The position numbers and the translations under genes are program-made. The notes under the pieces are model-generated. The model saw only the letters and a list, made by a program, of their open reading frames with translations, had not been told where the DNA came from and ran no database searches. From Platanthera guangdongensis (lineage: Eukaryota; Streptophyta; Magnoliopsida; Asparagales; Orchidaceae), in contig CM077162.1 in NCBI GenBank assembly GCA_039583875.1, forward strand, positions 64,787,259-64,851,258: a stretch of 64,000 nt of DNA, in the 5' to 3' direction. Below, piece after piece: positions 21,867 through 32,909 of this stretch. The stretch's first letter is position 1. Each line of letters starts with the position of its first letter.

Positions 21867-22350
21867 TACCCTAGGAATAGGGATTTTGAACTAACAGGAT
21901 ATTCATATGCATATTTTTTAGGCTACAAGGAGGACATGAAGAGCAAAACATGCACCTGTCAGTTCTTAGGATGAAGACTTGTGTCTTGGAGCAGCAAGAA
22001 GCATACCAGTGTTGCAATTTCAACAGCTAAGTCAGAGTATATCTCAACATGAAGTTGATGTGCACAGTTGTTGTGGATCTAGCATCAGCTACAGGACTAC
22101 AACATCAAGATAAGTAACACCCCCATGTAATGTGATTCAACTAATGCAATCTCCGTTACTAAGAATCCTATCTCTCATAGCAGGACTAAGTATATTGAGG
22201 TTATGAATCATTTTATTAGGAGCATGTGGAGAAGAAAGACATTATTCTTGAGTTTGTCCCCACAGACAAGCAAATGACTGACATCTTTACTAAGCCACTA
22301 GATGAAGTCAATTAAACACCTTCAAGTTTGAGTTCGGTATGTTGAACTTG
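21867..22350 (+). pseudogene. copia RNase H remnant (family C)
   Basis: Starts at a TACCCTAGGAATAGG segment matching copy A near 10497, and reads through RNase H blocks: GYKEDMKSKTCTCQFLG, WSSKKHTSVAISTAKSEY (about 21985-22040), CDSTNAISVTKNPISHSRTKY (about 22130-22195) and a final DKQMTDIFTKPL-like motif near 22268-22300. Several in-frame stops (for example after CQFLG and SEYIST). Only the last ~160 codons of pol remain. Confidence 0.85.
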
Positions 22351-23373
22351 GTATAGCTTCAGTTGCTCCCTATGTTGTTTTTATTGTAGGATTTACTTTT
22401 CTTGCAGGTTGATAAGTCTCTCAAGTGGTATCAAGACTTTCAAGTCATTCAATTGGTATCACGACTTAAATGGACTAAAGTGTCCAGTAGAGAGAATGTC
22501 AGAAGATGCTCCAGTTGAGGGGGAGCAAGTCAGGATGCTCCAGTTGAGGGGGAGCATGTCAAGATGCAACAATGGATCAAAGATCAACACTGCTGATCTG
22601 TATGTCCTCAGGACAACGCACAGGCTGAGGGGGAGATCAAAACTAGTGGATTGCTACTACTTAGAGGACAATGCTACTGCAGGAGAAGAGGAAAAGTCAG
22701 CACCTCCCTTACTATAGCTGCTTCTATAGAAGCCATAAAGGGGAAGAGTGGCACTAACTCAAGTGGATCAACGAACCACTCAAGTGTCAAGTGGTTTCAG
22801 TGAAGTGTTGTATCAGTGGTGTCAACACAAGAGGTATGATCTCTAGTGAAGTAGTATGATAATTAGTATAGTGGAATTTGGCTAGGATGAAGAGAAAAGT
22901 TCTCCCATGATCCTCTCACCTCCCTCGTTAGATAACTATTTTTTTGAAGAAACCAAAAAGGGGGAGGTGTGGGAGAGCAATACTTGACATGAACAAGTCA
23001 TGTTGAGTCATTCGTGTTGAGTCAGTTCACATACACTTAAAGTTAGTGCATATTACTTTCCAACTTCCAAGTGATACCTCCAAGAGGTATGAGGAAAGTT
23101 CTTCAAGTGGTATGAGGATAGCATTGACTACATGATGATTCAGGGCATATTACTTGAACAAATGTTCAAGTGGTATGAGAAAGCAATGACTTGTGATGTT
23201 GAGTCATCACATAAAAATGGAGAACATTGAAATAATATGCTGGGTTGACAGAAATTCATGTGGTATGAGAATGCTACATCAGCTAGCTTACAACTACAGT
23301 AAATTAATATGTTTTATGTGATAATGCTTCTTAGTTTTGTTGTGTGTTCTGCCTTCTTCAAATATGAGGAGAT
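22351..23373 (+). other. Family C 3' spacer with multiple polypurine tracts
   Basis: About 1 kb without a convincing gene. It holds four extra purine tracts (GTTGAGGGGGAGCA near 22514 and 22543, CTGAGGGGGAGATC near 22625, AAAAAGGGGGAGGTG near 22957) besides the last one (ATGAGGAGAT, 23364-23373) that directly precedes the LTR. Multiple tracts before the 3' LTR are a known Sirevirus trait. TGGTATGAG-type repeats (AAGTGGTATGAGGA and variants) recur at 23060-23270. Confidence 0.7.
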
Positions 23374-23574
23374 TGTTGGGAATATTTCCCTCAATGTTCC
23401 CTAGATTTGAAGAGGAATCACCATGAATGCTAAGAGCATAATTGTAATTGATGTATGTTCAAGTTCACTATGTGCTGGATTTTCATTAGAACAAGTTTAG
23501 ACAGGTTGTCTAAGTGATAGTGACTGGTGGTCACAAGGAAGAATGCTGGAGAGATAATAATTTGTCTAAATCTA

Positions 23575-24540
23575 CAGGCATTGAGTGAAGCATGTTCACT
23601 CAACGCCAGATATCAAGGAAGAATGCTGGAAAGATAGAATTTTGTCCAAGTCCACAGACATTAAGTGAAGTCAGTTCACTCAATGCCAGATTCCAAAAAG
23701 CGCTGAGTAAAGAATGGACAGTCAAAGATAAATAGTTTGAAAAGTAGATATGCGGATAAGTCCATATGCATTGAGTAAAGGCAGTTCACTCAATGCCATA
23801 TAACAAGAGGCATCGAGTAAAGCTCAGTCTGTCAAATCTTCAGCATTGGCAAGGAAGAAATCCGATTAAGTCCAGAAGCGTTGAGTGAGGATAGCTCACT
23901 CAACGCCTGATGAAAGATGCATAGAGTCAAGCTTAAGCAGTCAAAGCATATGAAGATCTATCAAAAATTTTGGCAAAGTATAGAAGCATTGAGTGAGGAT
24001 AGCTCACTCAACGCCCAAATAAGAAAGCGTCGACAGGACAATGTTCAGTCAAAGCTTAAGAAGATATAGACAGAAAAAGCTGTCTAAGTCCAGATACATT
24101 GAGTGGGGACAACTCAGTCAAGGTAAGCTCATTAAGAAGATTGGCCAAGTACAAAAGCATTGATTGAAGGCAGTTCACTTAATGCCTCATCGAGAAGACA
24201 GGCAAAGGCAGAAGTGTTGAGTGATGAAGGCTCGCTCAATGCATTCATAAAGATGCAAATTGGCTAAGCACAGAAGCATTGAGTGAATGCAGTTCACTCA
24301 ATGTCTTAGTAAGATGGCAGACATTCAGAGAAGAGGCTAAGTCCAGATGCGTTGAGTGATGAAGGTTCACTCAACGCACTCAATGCCTATCAGTGCACAA
24401 GTAATTGGCTAAGTCCAAATTCTTTGAGTGATGAAGGTTCACTCAACGTACTTAATGCCTAGAGGTGCAGATTATTTGACTAAGGGTTTTTGCGCTGAGT
24501 GTAGGTTGTTCACTCAACGCACTCAATGTCTGGGATGAAC
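23575..24540. repeat. Array of ~12 TTGAGTGA...TCACTCAA inverted motifs
   Basis: About 12 units in which GCATTGAGTGA or GCGTTGAGTGA is followed after 6-12 bases by its complement TCACTCAACGC or TTCACTCAATGCC, spaced roughly 65-110 bp. Linkers often contain TGGCTAAGTCCA. It lies in U3 like the arrays of families A and B but with an unrelated core. Confidence 0.85.
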
Positions 24541-25204
24541 TATCTGAATTTGGCTAAGTCCACAGGTGCCGGCGTCAGCAAAAGTAAGCATAATTTCAAA
24601 TTGTTGTGGGAATTCTACAGTACACAACAAATGGTGCCAGAAGCCTACTGTACGACTTTTTTTGTAAAAGCAAGGTTGCCATCAACAACCATAGTCGATC
24701 CTACAGGTCAAAGAGCTGTTAGACGGCGAAAGATAAAGGGATTGAGATCGGCGGAAACAAATCAACTTTTAGGGGTTTTTTACTTTTCACAAAGAGGCAG
24801 AACTTTATCTTCTTCCTCTCACCATTATTGCAGAGCCTGATGCTAAAGTTCAATCCGCCGATCTAAAAGTTATAGTAGTTAGCTGTTGTGATTTTCACCT
24901 GCAACAACAAGTTCAAAAAAATATTCAGAGAAGGAAGAAGAAACAGAGCAATCTGATTTCTACAAACAAGGTTAGCTGAGTGAAGAATACAAAGAACTGT
25001 CAACTCAGTTGTCTTCATCAGCAAGTTCAGAAACTTGTGTTTCTAAGTTACTTCCAGCACAAGCAATAGTTACTTGAAGATCATCTTTCTTGTTGCTGTG
25101 AAGAAGTTATGGTAGAGTTCATCTCAAGTCTAGAATTAGTAGACTCAGAGAATAATTCTCTAGGGTCAAAACAACATCAACAAACCTTTACTTTTTGTAG
25201 AATT

Positions 25205-25600
25205 CTTTGGATCTGAGTGCAGGCATATTTTTTAAAGGCCGAGTGGCGGATCATTCGTTGATTTGAGGTAGGATCGTCTGTGGATCTGAGGTAGAGGTTG
25301 TGTGCCTGAGGTAGGGCAGTTTGCCTGAGATAGGAGAGTCATTCTCTCTAAGCGGTAGGGCCTTTATGTCTGAGTTGTAGGATCCGACTTTGGATCTGAG
25401 GTAGGGCCTTTGTGCCTGAGCTGTACGAGAGTCATCCTCTCTACGTTGTAAGGCTAACTTCCTAGCCTGAGCTGTAGGACTATTAATTTAGTCTGAGGTA
25501 GGTGACCTTTAGAACACTGATTTGTAGGAGCAAGCTTGCTCTGAGGTAGGTATTTGTGCCTTAGGTAGGTCTTGGAGGAGACTGAGAGATCCTAAGGGAT
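25205..25600 (+). repeat. GTAGG minirepeats in family C LTR
   Basis: More than ten units of (T/C)CTGAG(G/TT)GTAGG with alternating spacers (for example GATCTGAGGTAGG, GCCTGAGGTAGG). Equivalent in place and core to the minirepeats of family A, so the module is conserved across families while copy number changes. Confidence 0.75.
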
Positions 25601-25808
25601 TTTTGGTGTAAGCTCTTTAGAGCCGAGTTTTGGGGAAGTGTCTTGTCTAACATACTGTTAGAATGGTGGGAGTGATAGTGGATGTACCCATAATCTGGGA
25701 ACCACAATAAATCTTGTGTGTGTTTTTTGTGGTGTGTCTTGAAAGCAGAATACAACTAACTCACAACACACTTAAAGAAGGAAAAACAAAAAAGACTAAA
25801 AACTTATT

Positions 25809-28800
25809 TGTTGATGCGCGGAAACAAAGAAGAGGTTGTCGAGGGAACCAATAGCTAACGGGTGTGTTTGCTATCTCAGGGTAAGATGAGGTGAAGAGGA
25901 AGGTTGCTTGATGAATGATGTTGTGGGGATAACGGAGAGGAAAGGCTTCTAAGTGCTCGAGAGCGGAGCAAGCGCTTGAACAAGGGTTGCGGGGATAGAG
26001 GAGAGGAGGATGTTGATCCGAGTACGAAGATGGTCAAGAGGTTGATCAGGAACTGTCGAGAAGATAGTTACTTTGACGGTTGGTTTTGCATGATGAAGCA
26101 GAGAGAGGTGAGATGAGAAGAAGAGGGGGCCGCTAGAAGTGGCAACAGCAGACTTCGCCTATTGCGGCTTAAATGTCACTCTTATGACGGGCTTTGCTTT
26201 GATTATAATTCAGTGTTAATGCTTGAGTTGAACCTTCACATGGAAAGCAAATAAAGGATACAAAGGGGGAAGCTGGAGACTGAGGAAAGATGTTACCAGA
26301 GGAGGCCGCGCGGACAGAGCACAGAGGTCGGCAGACCGCGCGGTTAACAGATCCTGTAGCTCACTGGAGAAAGCCGAGCAGACTACGAGATCAGGCAGAG
26401 AGGATAGGTAAGGTCGCACGGACTGGGAAGTGGCGTCCGCAGGATCTGATGCCTTGACCTCGTTATTGGTTTCCCTCATGCGTGAGCCCCCTCCAGTGAG
26501 AGGTATGGTGGGCTATTTATATGCCCTAGGAGGTAACGGCTTTTGGTAACTTCGCCCCCAGTAAGCCAGTGAGTTGTGCGAGTAGAACGCGGAGTCTGAT
26601 GAGTCTGCGCCATGTTGTGCGGTTAGGGACGTCTTCTAGAGCTGATTCTGATGTTGGCGGACTGGGACGAATCCGCCACTTCTGTGTTGAGCGAGCCCGG
26701 GCCAAGGAATGCTGGCTGAGGAGTAGTCCGCCCCTTGCTAGGAAGAGGATGCTGGAAAGCTGGGTGGCGGACTACATAGTGAGTCTGCTTCTGTTGCAGG
26801 GAAGCGTTCTGGTGGAAATGGCTTGACAATGCAGACAGATTGCATAGTTTGACTACATGACGAGTTTGGCCAGCTCACGGTGGACGGGATGAGTCTGCTG
26901 AATATGGTGTAGATTAACAGAGAGCTGGTGCATCCGCGCCCCTAGGTCGGACTGAAATAGAGTACGCGAACTATAAGCGGTCGAGAGCTGGTTGACTGGG
27001 CGACCTGGTGGACTGAAGATGGAGGTCGACCACTCTGCTGAAGTCCAACTCCTGTTGGATGGCCTTGAGATTGTCGCCCTCCATTGGACGACCTGAAGGC
27101 AGGTCGCCGACTGCCCTGCAGATTGAGGTGGAGTAGTTCGCGACCATTGGTGGGTGATGGCACTTTCGGCAAGTGTACCGATCGTAGTCAAGTAATAAAT
27201 TTGAGTAGTTGAATCCCCGGATATCGATCTCTCGAGGAGTGCAAGTAGGGAGTGTGACTTCACTATTGAAAGAGGGATTGTAAGTGCCAACGTAACAAGG
27301 GGTTTTGATTTTTGGTTTCCTAATTTTAACACTAATAAACCTAATGCGGGTCGCCTTCACCGCATTGATTGGGTGGATTACTCAAGTGAGTAATAAGGAG
27401 GATGTTAAAATCATTGATGGTCGTAGTCAGCTCTTCGCCACTCACGCTCCTAACAATTATTAGGATGACGTTATCACGTCAAGAACACTAAGGATGGAAG
27501 CGCACCAATATAATCAAGAACTAAAATATGTCAACATATAGATATGTTGAAATCATGAAGTAAATCAAGTTCTTACTCATCAATCCAACAACCAAGCAAT
27601 CAAGATCAAAGTTACTACAAGAGAAGGGGGAGAGATACAACCAAACGCACGAATACTTTACGAGATTCGCGGCCGAAGTCAAGGGTTGTCGGACCTTGTC
27701 CGTGCTTGGTCTACAGATGATGTCTGGGGTTGAGAAGGGCTATCACTTCCTTCTAATAGCTCGTCTTCTTCGTGAATAGTCGTCGGGTTAGACCTGACCG
27801 GAGAACTCCACGTATGCATCACCTAAGAGCTTGAAACGGAGCTTTGAGGTTAGAGAAGATGATGGTGACTGAAGATAAAGCTATTGAGATCTTTTGGAGG
27901 GAGAACGGTGGCAGGACGAGCTCTCCAAGGAGGAGAGAGAGGCAAAAGTGGCTGGAGTAAGGTTTTCTCGCTCAATGGACTGGAAATGGCGGACTGGATC
28001 ACTTGGGCGAATGAGACCTTCAGCTTAAATAGAGAAGTCAGAAATAATGGTCACGCAAGGTTTGGCGCACGACCGTGCGTTAACCGTGCGATATTAATTT
28101 CCAGAACAAGCTTGCAAAAGAAGAAGTATTGACCAGTGCAGTTCCTCGTGCACAGACGCTTCCGCCCGTGCTTGAAGGAAAACGCACGGGCAACAACAGA
28201 AAGCAAAAATTTCCAGCAAGCAGGTGGAACCGTGTATTTTACTCGCGCATGGGCACTTCTGCCCGTGCATGAGCAAATCACACAATTAACCACAAAGCAC
28301 AATAAATCAAGGCAGCCACAGGAAAACCGTGTGTTTTATTCGCGCACGGTTCCGAAGAAACCACGTGTTAACCGGGCGTAAAGATCGTCGAACTCAGCTC
28401 GATGATATTCATCGAGCTTAGCTCGACAATATTCGTCAATCTCAGCTCGACAATATTCGTCGAGCTCCACTCGACTCTTCTCCTGCTCAACAAAACGCAC
28501 GATCGGGTAAAAAGCGTGCGCTATGAAAACGCAAGACCGTGCATTTTCCATAAATAAGAATTCCTGCATTGGGGAAGATGCACCACCTACACAGTAAAAA
28601 ACAAAACTGGAGCACAAGCTCCCAACACCAATACATAACAAAAAATAGTCGGAAAGAGCCATGGGGAGCACCATGTGCTTACCCCCGACAACAAATGCGC
28701 AATTACACACCCTCGGGGCAAAGCGGTTTACAACATGGTCATTGATCGATCAAAGTAAATATAACCGATTACCGGTTGAAATGCAGTGCACGAATGAGAA

Positions 28801-29268
28801 AATAGGCCCGGATGAGTCCGAAAAACCTTATATAAATCGGACTCATCAGTGGGTGACCTGGAGAGTTATCATCTGCCCGGCGACCTTGAACTCATTGCCT
28901 ATCATTGGGAGACTTGGAGGCAGGTCTCCTGGCGATGTGGCGGTATTAGCGGTTAGGAGTCCGAGTCTGCCACATAGTTGGGTGGCCCGCACCTATTAGG
29001 GCAAAGTAAATCTGTGCGGTTAGCTAGTCAAACAACGCGTACTGCAGGGGCGGACTGAGGAAGAAATCTGCAGCAACTATAGGTCAGGAGGCAGCTGCGC
29101 GACATGGGCTGTCAGACCGGGGAGACCTCCCTAGCCGTGCGGCCTAGGCAGATAAAGAAGTCTGTCCTCTCACCCTTAGACTGGTCACAACCTACAGTGA
29201 GAACCTGGAGTAGGCCGCGACTAGCAAGCTGGCTACCTTGGGAAGGATCACTGATTTCTGTGTTAATT
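25809..29268 (-). repeat. 3' LTR of the Tat-like element, interrupted
   Basis: Matches the right LTR (32910-34670) from TGTTGATGCGC to GATTTCTGTGTTAATT, where the expected final ACA is changed. It is split by a solo LTR at 27155-28848. On the minus strand the purine-rich AAGAAAGTGAGAGGA (29271-29285) next to its end is the likely polypurine tract. Confidence 0.82.
27155..28848. mobile_element. Solo LTR (1694 bp) with TSD GTGGG
   Basis: Starts TGATGGCAC and ends ACTCATCA, flanked by exact GTGGG at 27150-27154 and 28849-28853. No coding sequence. The host LTR continues on both sides when compared with 34230-34260. It has its own repeated boxes: CCGTGC/GCACGG (for example 28070-28380) and AGCTCGA/TCGAGCT with TTCGTC spacers (28385-28480). 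Solo LTRs form by recombination between the two LTRs of one element. Orientation is not certain. Confidence 0.85.
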
Positions 29269-29509
29269 TAATCCTCTCACTTTCTTAAGTCCCAAAGGGA
29301 ACTTCGAAAAAGTAGGTGACCCACAAAAATCGTGATCCACCCCATAGAAGAAGTAGGAGGTAAGGAGAGATAGAACCTGATGTCTCTCCTTAAAAGGAGT
29401 TTGCCAATGCCTATCTTTTTCCGACAGAGGAAAAGATAATGTAGGCAAAGAAAAGGGTTGCACATCTCATGTGTACCTGGATTTCCTTTGCAAAATTATG
29501 AAGATGTGA

Positions 29510-29990
29510 ATGACTTCCGCCGAGCTCTGAAGAAAACATACAGGTATCTGCTAATCTCTGCGAAAAAAGAGTTAGAAGTAGATATGATATGAAAGCTCGG
29601 CTGCAAGTACATGAATGGAACTTGTGAATATCTGCAAATCTCTGCAAGAAAAGAGTTAGGAGTATATATGATATTAAGGCGAAGCTGCAAGTACATGGAT
29701 GGAACTTGCGAATATCTGCGAGTCTCTGCAAGAAAAGAGTTAGTAGCAGATATGACATATATGGGCTAAGCAGCAAGTACCTGGATGGAACTTGCGAATA
29801 TCTGCTAGTCTCTGCAAGAAAAGAATTAGGAGCACATATGACATATAAGGGCTAAGCTGCAAGTACCTGGATGGAACTTGCGAATATCTGCTAGTTTCTG
29901 CAAGAAAAGAGTTAGGAGAAGATATGACATATAAGGGCTAAGCTGCAAGTACCTGGATTGAACTTGTGAATATTAACTGCTAATGTGATA
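29510..29990. repeat. Tandem repeat, ~86 bp x 5, in the element's 3' region
   Basis: The phrase CTGCAAGTAC(A/C)TGGATGG recurs at about 29601, 29685, 29771 (as CAGCAAGTAC), 29857 and 29943, a period of 84-86 bp, with AATATCTGC and CTCTGCAAGAAAAGAGTTAG inside each unit. It lies between gag and the 3' LTR. Tandem repeats in the 3' region of Tat/Ogre elements are known and can seed satellites. Confidence 0.85.
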
Positions 29991-31217
29991 AGATAGATAT
30001 GATCGGATAGCAGAAGAAGTATCTGGCGAACTCTGCTAATAACCGAATAAAGATCAAACCGCGATAGTGATCTTTTCCCGAGATCAGATTTGATATCTTT
30101 AATATGAAGTCCAAATCAATAAGAATAAATCATCTTGATTAGACTCCAATAGCTTGGCTTGTCAATTAAGGAGAACCAAATACTTTGATTTAATGATCAG
30201 TGCCATTATCATTCGATAAGAGTAATAGAGAGCTTGTAAATCATCATCTTGATAGAGCTTTGTGCAAGCAATGCATATGAGATGAGGTATAAGCAAAATG
30301 AATTTTTGTAAATCCTTTTGATAGGTCAGATTTAACCTGTTAACATGTGAAACAGGCAATTTATAAAAAGAGGTCTGTACTCGGAGATGACTAATAAAGG
30401 ACGGATGCTGCCACAGGTGTTCCCCATGGGCCTTATGCATCGCTTGCCCAAGAAAGGTCATTATGAGTGTAGACATATTTTGAGAGGGCTGGCCGCGCAT
30501 CCTTTAGAAGGGCATAAAAGAGAATCATGTAGAGAAAATCCCAAGAAGGATATCTAGATACACTACTATCATGCCTCGGGTTACAACATCGCTGATCAGT
30601 GAGACTAGATGCGCCAAGTGGCCTTTGACATTGCTTGTTTGTGGAAAGATCAAAGGAGTTGTGGGCCCCGCGAAAGCACGGATTGAGCATAGAGTACTCG
30701 GACACCACAGTCGTGAGTTGATCGAAGAGACAAGGCTACGCTTGATTGTCATTGCTTGTCATGCAAATATAATCGTAACTGTAATGTATCCTTAGTGAAG
30801 CACAACAGAGCTAACACATGGGACCTCCCTTGATGCACTCTTTGTGTTAGATGTCGGCCAGGATCCGAAGTCCGGTAATCCACCGCACGAGGGTTAGACG
30901 GCTCCCACTACACATATGCGAGCACTCCCCATGATATGTGGTCATTGTGGTCTTTTGCCGGAGTCCAACCTCGAGGGGGCCCATAGCAAGACTCGGCGAT
31001 GTCTCGGTGGTTCAGTGATCTTTTTGGCAAAGAGAAAATATAGGAGGAAGCACTCCAAAAAGGAAAACATGTCAGTATGGGATCTCTGACGTAAACTTTA
31101 TTGAACTGCAAGAAGGAACACTAAGAAGTGTTTTAGAGAGATAATGTTTAAAGAGTAAAGTAGAAATAACCAGCCATGATTGTGCGGAGCTTCTGGAACT
31201 GTGATGTACTTTTCACT
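29991..31217. other. Interior of Tat-like element, no recognisable gene
   Basis: About 1.2 kb between the tandem repeat and gag. Several short frames exist on both strands but none resembles protease, RT or integrase. I see no repeat or structure that explains it. Confidence 0.5.
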
Positions 31218-32860
31218 TCAGAATAGTCTTCCAAGCTTTCCCTCATTAATGACATCAAAGGTATTGTTAATAATGAGGTCAGGGTAGTTGATTTGGCTCA
31301 CCCCCTTTGAGCAACAAGGAGTGTCTGCCGCTTCTTTGCCTTTTGAAGTTGATGAATTAGGGTGGTCATATTTCGGGAACAGATCAAGCATCTTCCCCTG
31401 CCGCAGCATCCTTTGTACTAGTTGACTACGTGATCGACAATTTTCAGTTGAGTGCCCTTGCTCTTTATGAAATTCGCAGTGCGGCTCTGAGTCTTTAGAT
31501 CTTTGATCAGTCGGCTGGCAAGGCCTTTTGAAATTAGCCCTATCTTTCATGTCTTGGCTTGCTTCCTGCATGGACTCATCTAGTTCAGACTCTGGAAACT
31601 CATCATCTTGTTGCTGATTAATCGAAGATGTTTGTGTATCTGGGGCTGGTAGTAGTAACAATTGATCTTGAACACAATCATGATTCGGGAAGGGGTGTCG
31701 ATGACATTGAAATCTTCTTCCCTTCCTTGAGTGGGATGGAAAATCTTTCTGAGGAGACCTCGGAGGTTGCTTGTAATAAGGAGAATCCATTTCTGCTATA
31801 AGCCTGGATTTGAAGCTGGGTTGCTTTTCTCACCTCAGATGTATGAGTTGTCTAATCCAATAAACTCTTGATAGGTTATTAGTGCTCGGACATTAGCATC
31901 AAACTTGAGCGGCCCTTCACGCAGACCGTATATTAGAGCCACCTGATACATTTCTTGATCAAGGATCTCAATGACCAAGATCTCTTTCTGAAATCGATCT
32001 ACAAACTGAGACCAAGTCTCATTCTCTTGTTGCCTGATCTCAAAGATGGCTTCTGGACCGTCCTTTCTCTTTGTTAAAGTAGAAAACCTGAGCAAGAACT
32101 CCCTTCGTAGATCAGCAAAGGAAGTGATGGAGTGAGGGCGCAGACCATAGAACCAATCCCTCACTTGTCCATCAAAGGTTGTTACAAGGAGCTTGCATTT
32201 GGTAGCATTTGAGAGAGTCTTGAGAGCTACGGCTGATTCAAAAGCTTGAAGATGCTTCATCGGATCAGTCTCTCCAGTATAAGTTGGTAACCGTGGCTCT
32301 CTGAAATTAGCTGGTGTTGGTTCATGTCGAACATTCTCTAAAAATGGCGACGGCTCTTCCTGCTCTCCTACATCATAAGGAAAGAAGGGAGCATAAGTTG
32401 TGGCTGTAAAAGGAGTAGGAGGATAGAAGGGAAAAGCTGTTGTGGGAGGAGCAAAGGCAGGAGCTGATGGGTAAGGATGACTTCCATGAAAGTTCAGAAA
32501 TCTTGCTGGACTTCCCCGGGCAGCTTCTCGCAAGAAGTTCTGACTAGCTACAAACTCATCATTTTGAGGCCGCAACGGAGCTCCAGGCCCTTGCAAAAAG
32601 GTTGGTGTGTAAGCAGGAGGATATACCGGTAGATAAGCCGAAGGATAGGCTTGCTGATTCTCCAATTTTGGTGTTGGATTGATAGGAGGAATTGGCGCTG
32701 CTGTAAATTGCATCTCTAATTGCTGCGTGATTGCAGCTAGAGTTCGGTTAATTGCCTGGAACTTTTGGGCAGTTTCATGGAGTGATTGCTCCAAGGCTTC
32801 CCAAAGTGAGTCCTCACCAGGACATAGAGCAAAGTTCTCGGATGATTGATGATCTGACAT
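31218..32860 (-). pseudogene. gypsy gag (Retrotrans_gag type) of the non-autonomous element
   Basis: ATG at 32860. The first 341 codons hold a Pro-rich N-terminal part and then the gag domain (YTGETDPMKHLQAFES, then RDWFYGLRPHSITSFADL, then QQENETWSQFVDRF), stopping at 31835. A second block in another frame (31790-31218) carries a His/Ser-rich linker and the zinc-knuckle-like CEFHKEQGHSTENCRSRSQL typical of Tat/Ogre-type Gag. One stop plus a frame change near 31800-31830 splits the protein. It would package RNA; no protease follows. Confidence 0.85.
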
Positions 32861-32909
32861 GGCTATCAGTTTTCACCGTCTGTTCGAGATCTGAAGTCCG
32901 CGTGTTAAT

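Larger units (their letters stand above)
23374..25808 (+). repeat. 3' LTR of family C, left piece
   Basis: Starts TGTTGGGAATAT right after the purine tract. It contains the palindrome array (23575-24540), a transcribed-looking part, GTAGG minirepeats (25205-25600) and the shared GTGGATGTACCC block (25679). Interrupted at 25808 by the nested gypsy LTR; the last 61 bp are at 34671-34731. Total about 2.5 kb. Confidence 0.85.

Noticed and set aside
26853..27360. Overlapping minus-strand ORFs in the Tat-like LTR
   Set aside because: They cross the boundary of the solo LTR at 27155, so the frames are formed by the insertion.
28661..28999. Plus-strand 112-codon ORF
   Set aside because: It spans the right end of the solo LTR and its duplication into the host LTR; no domain.
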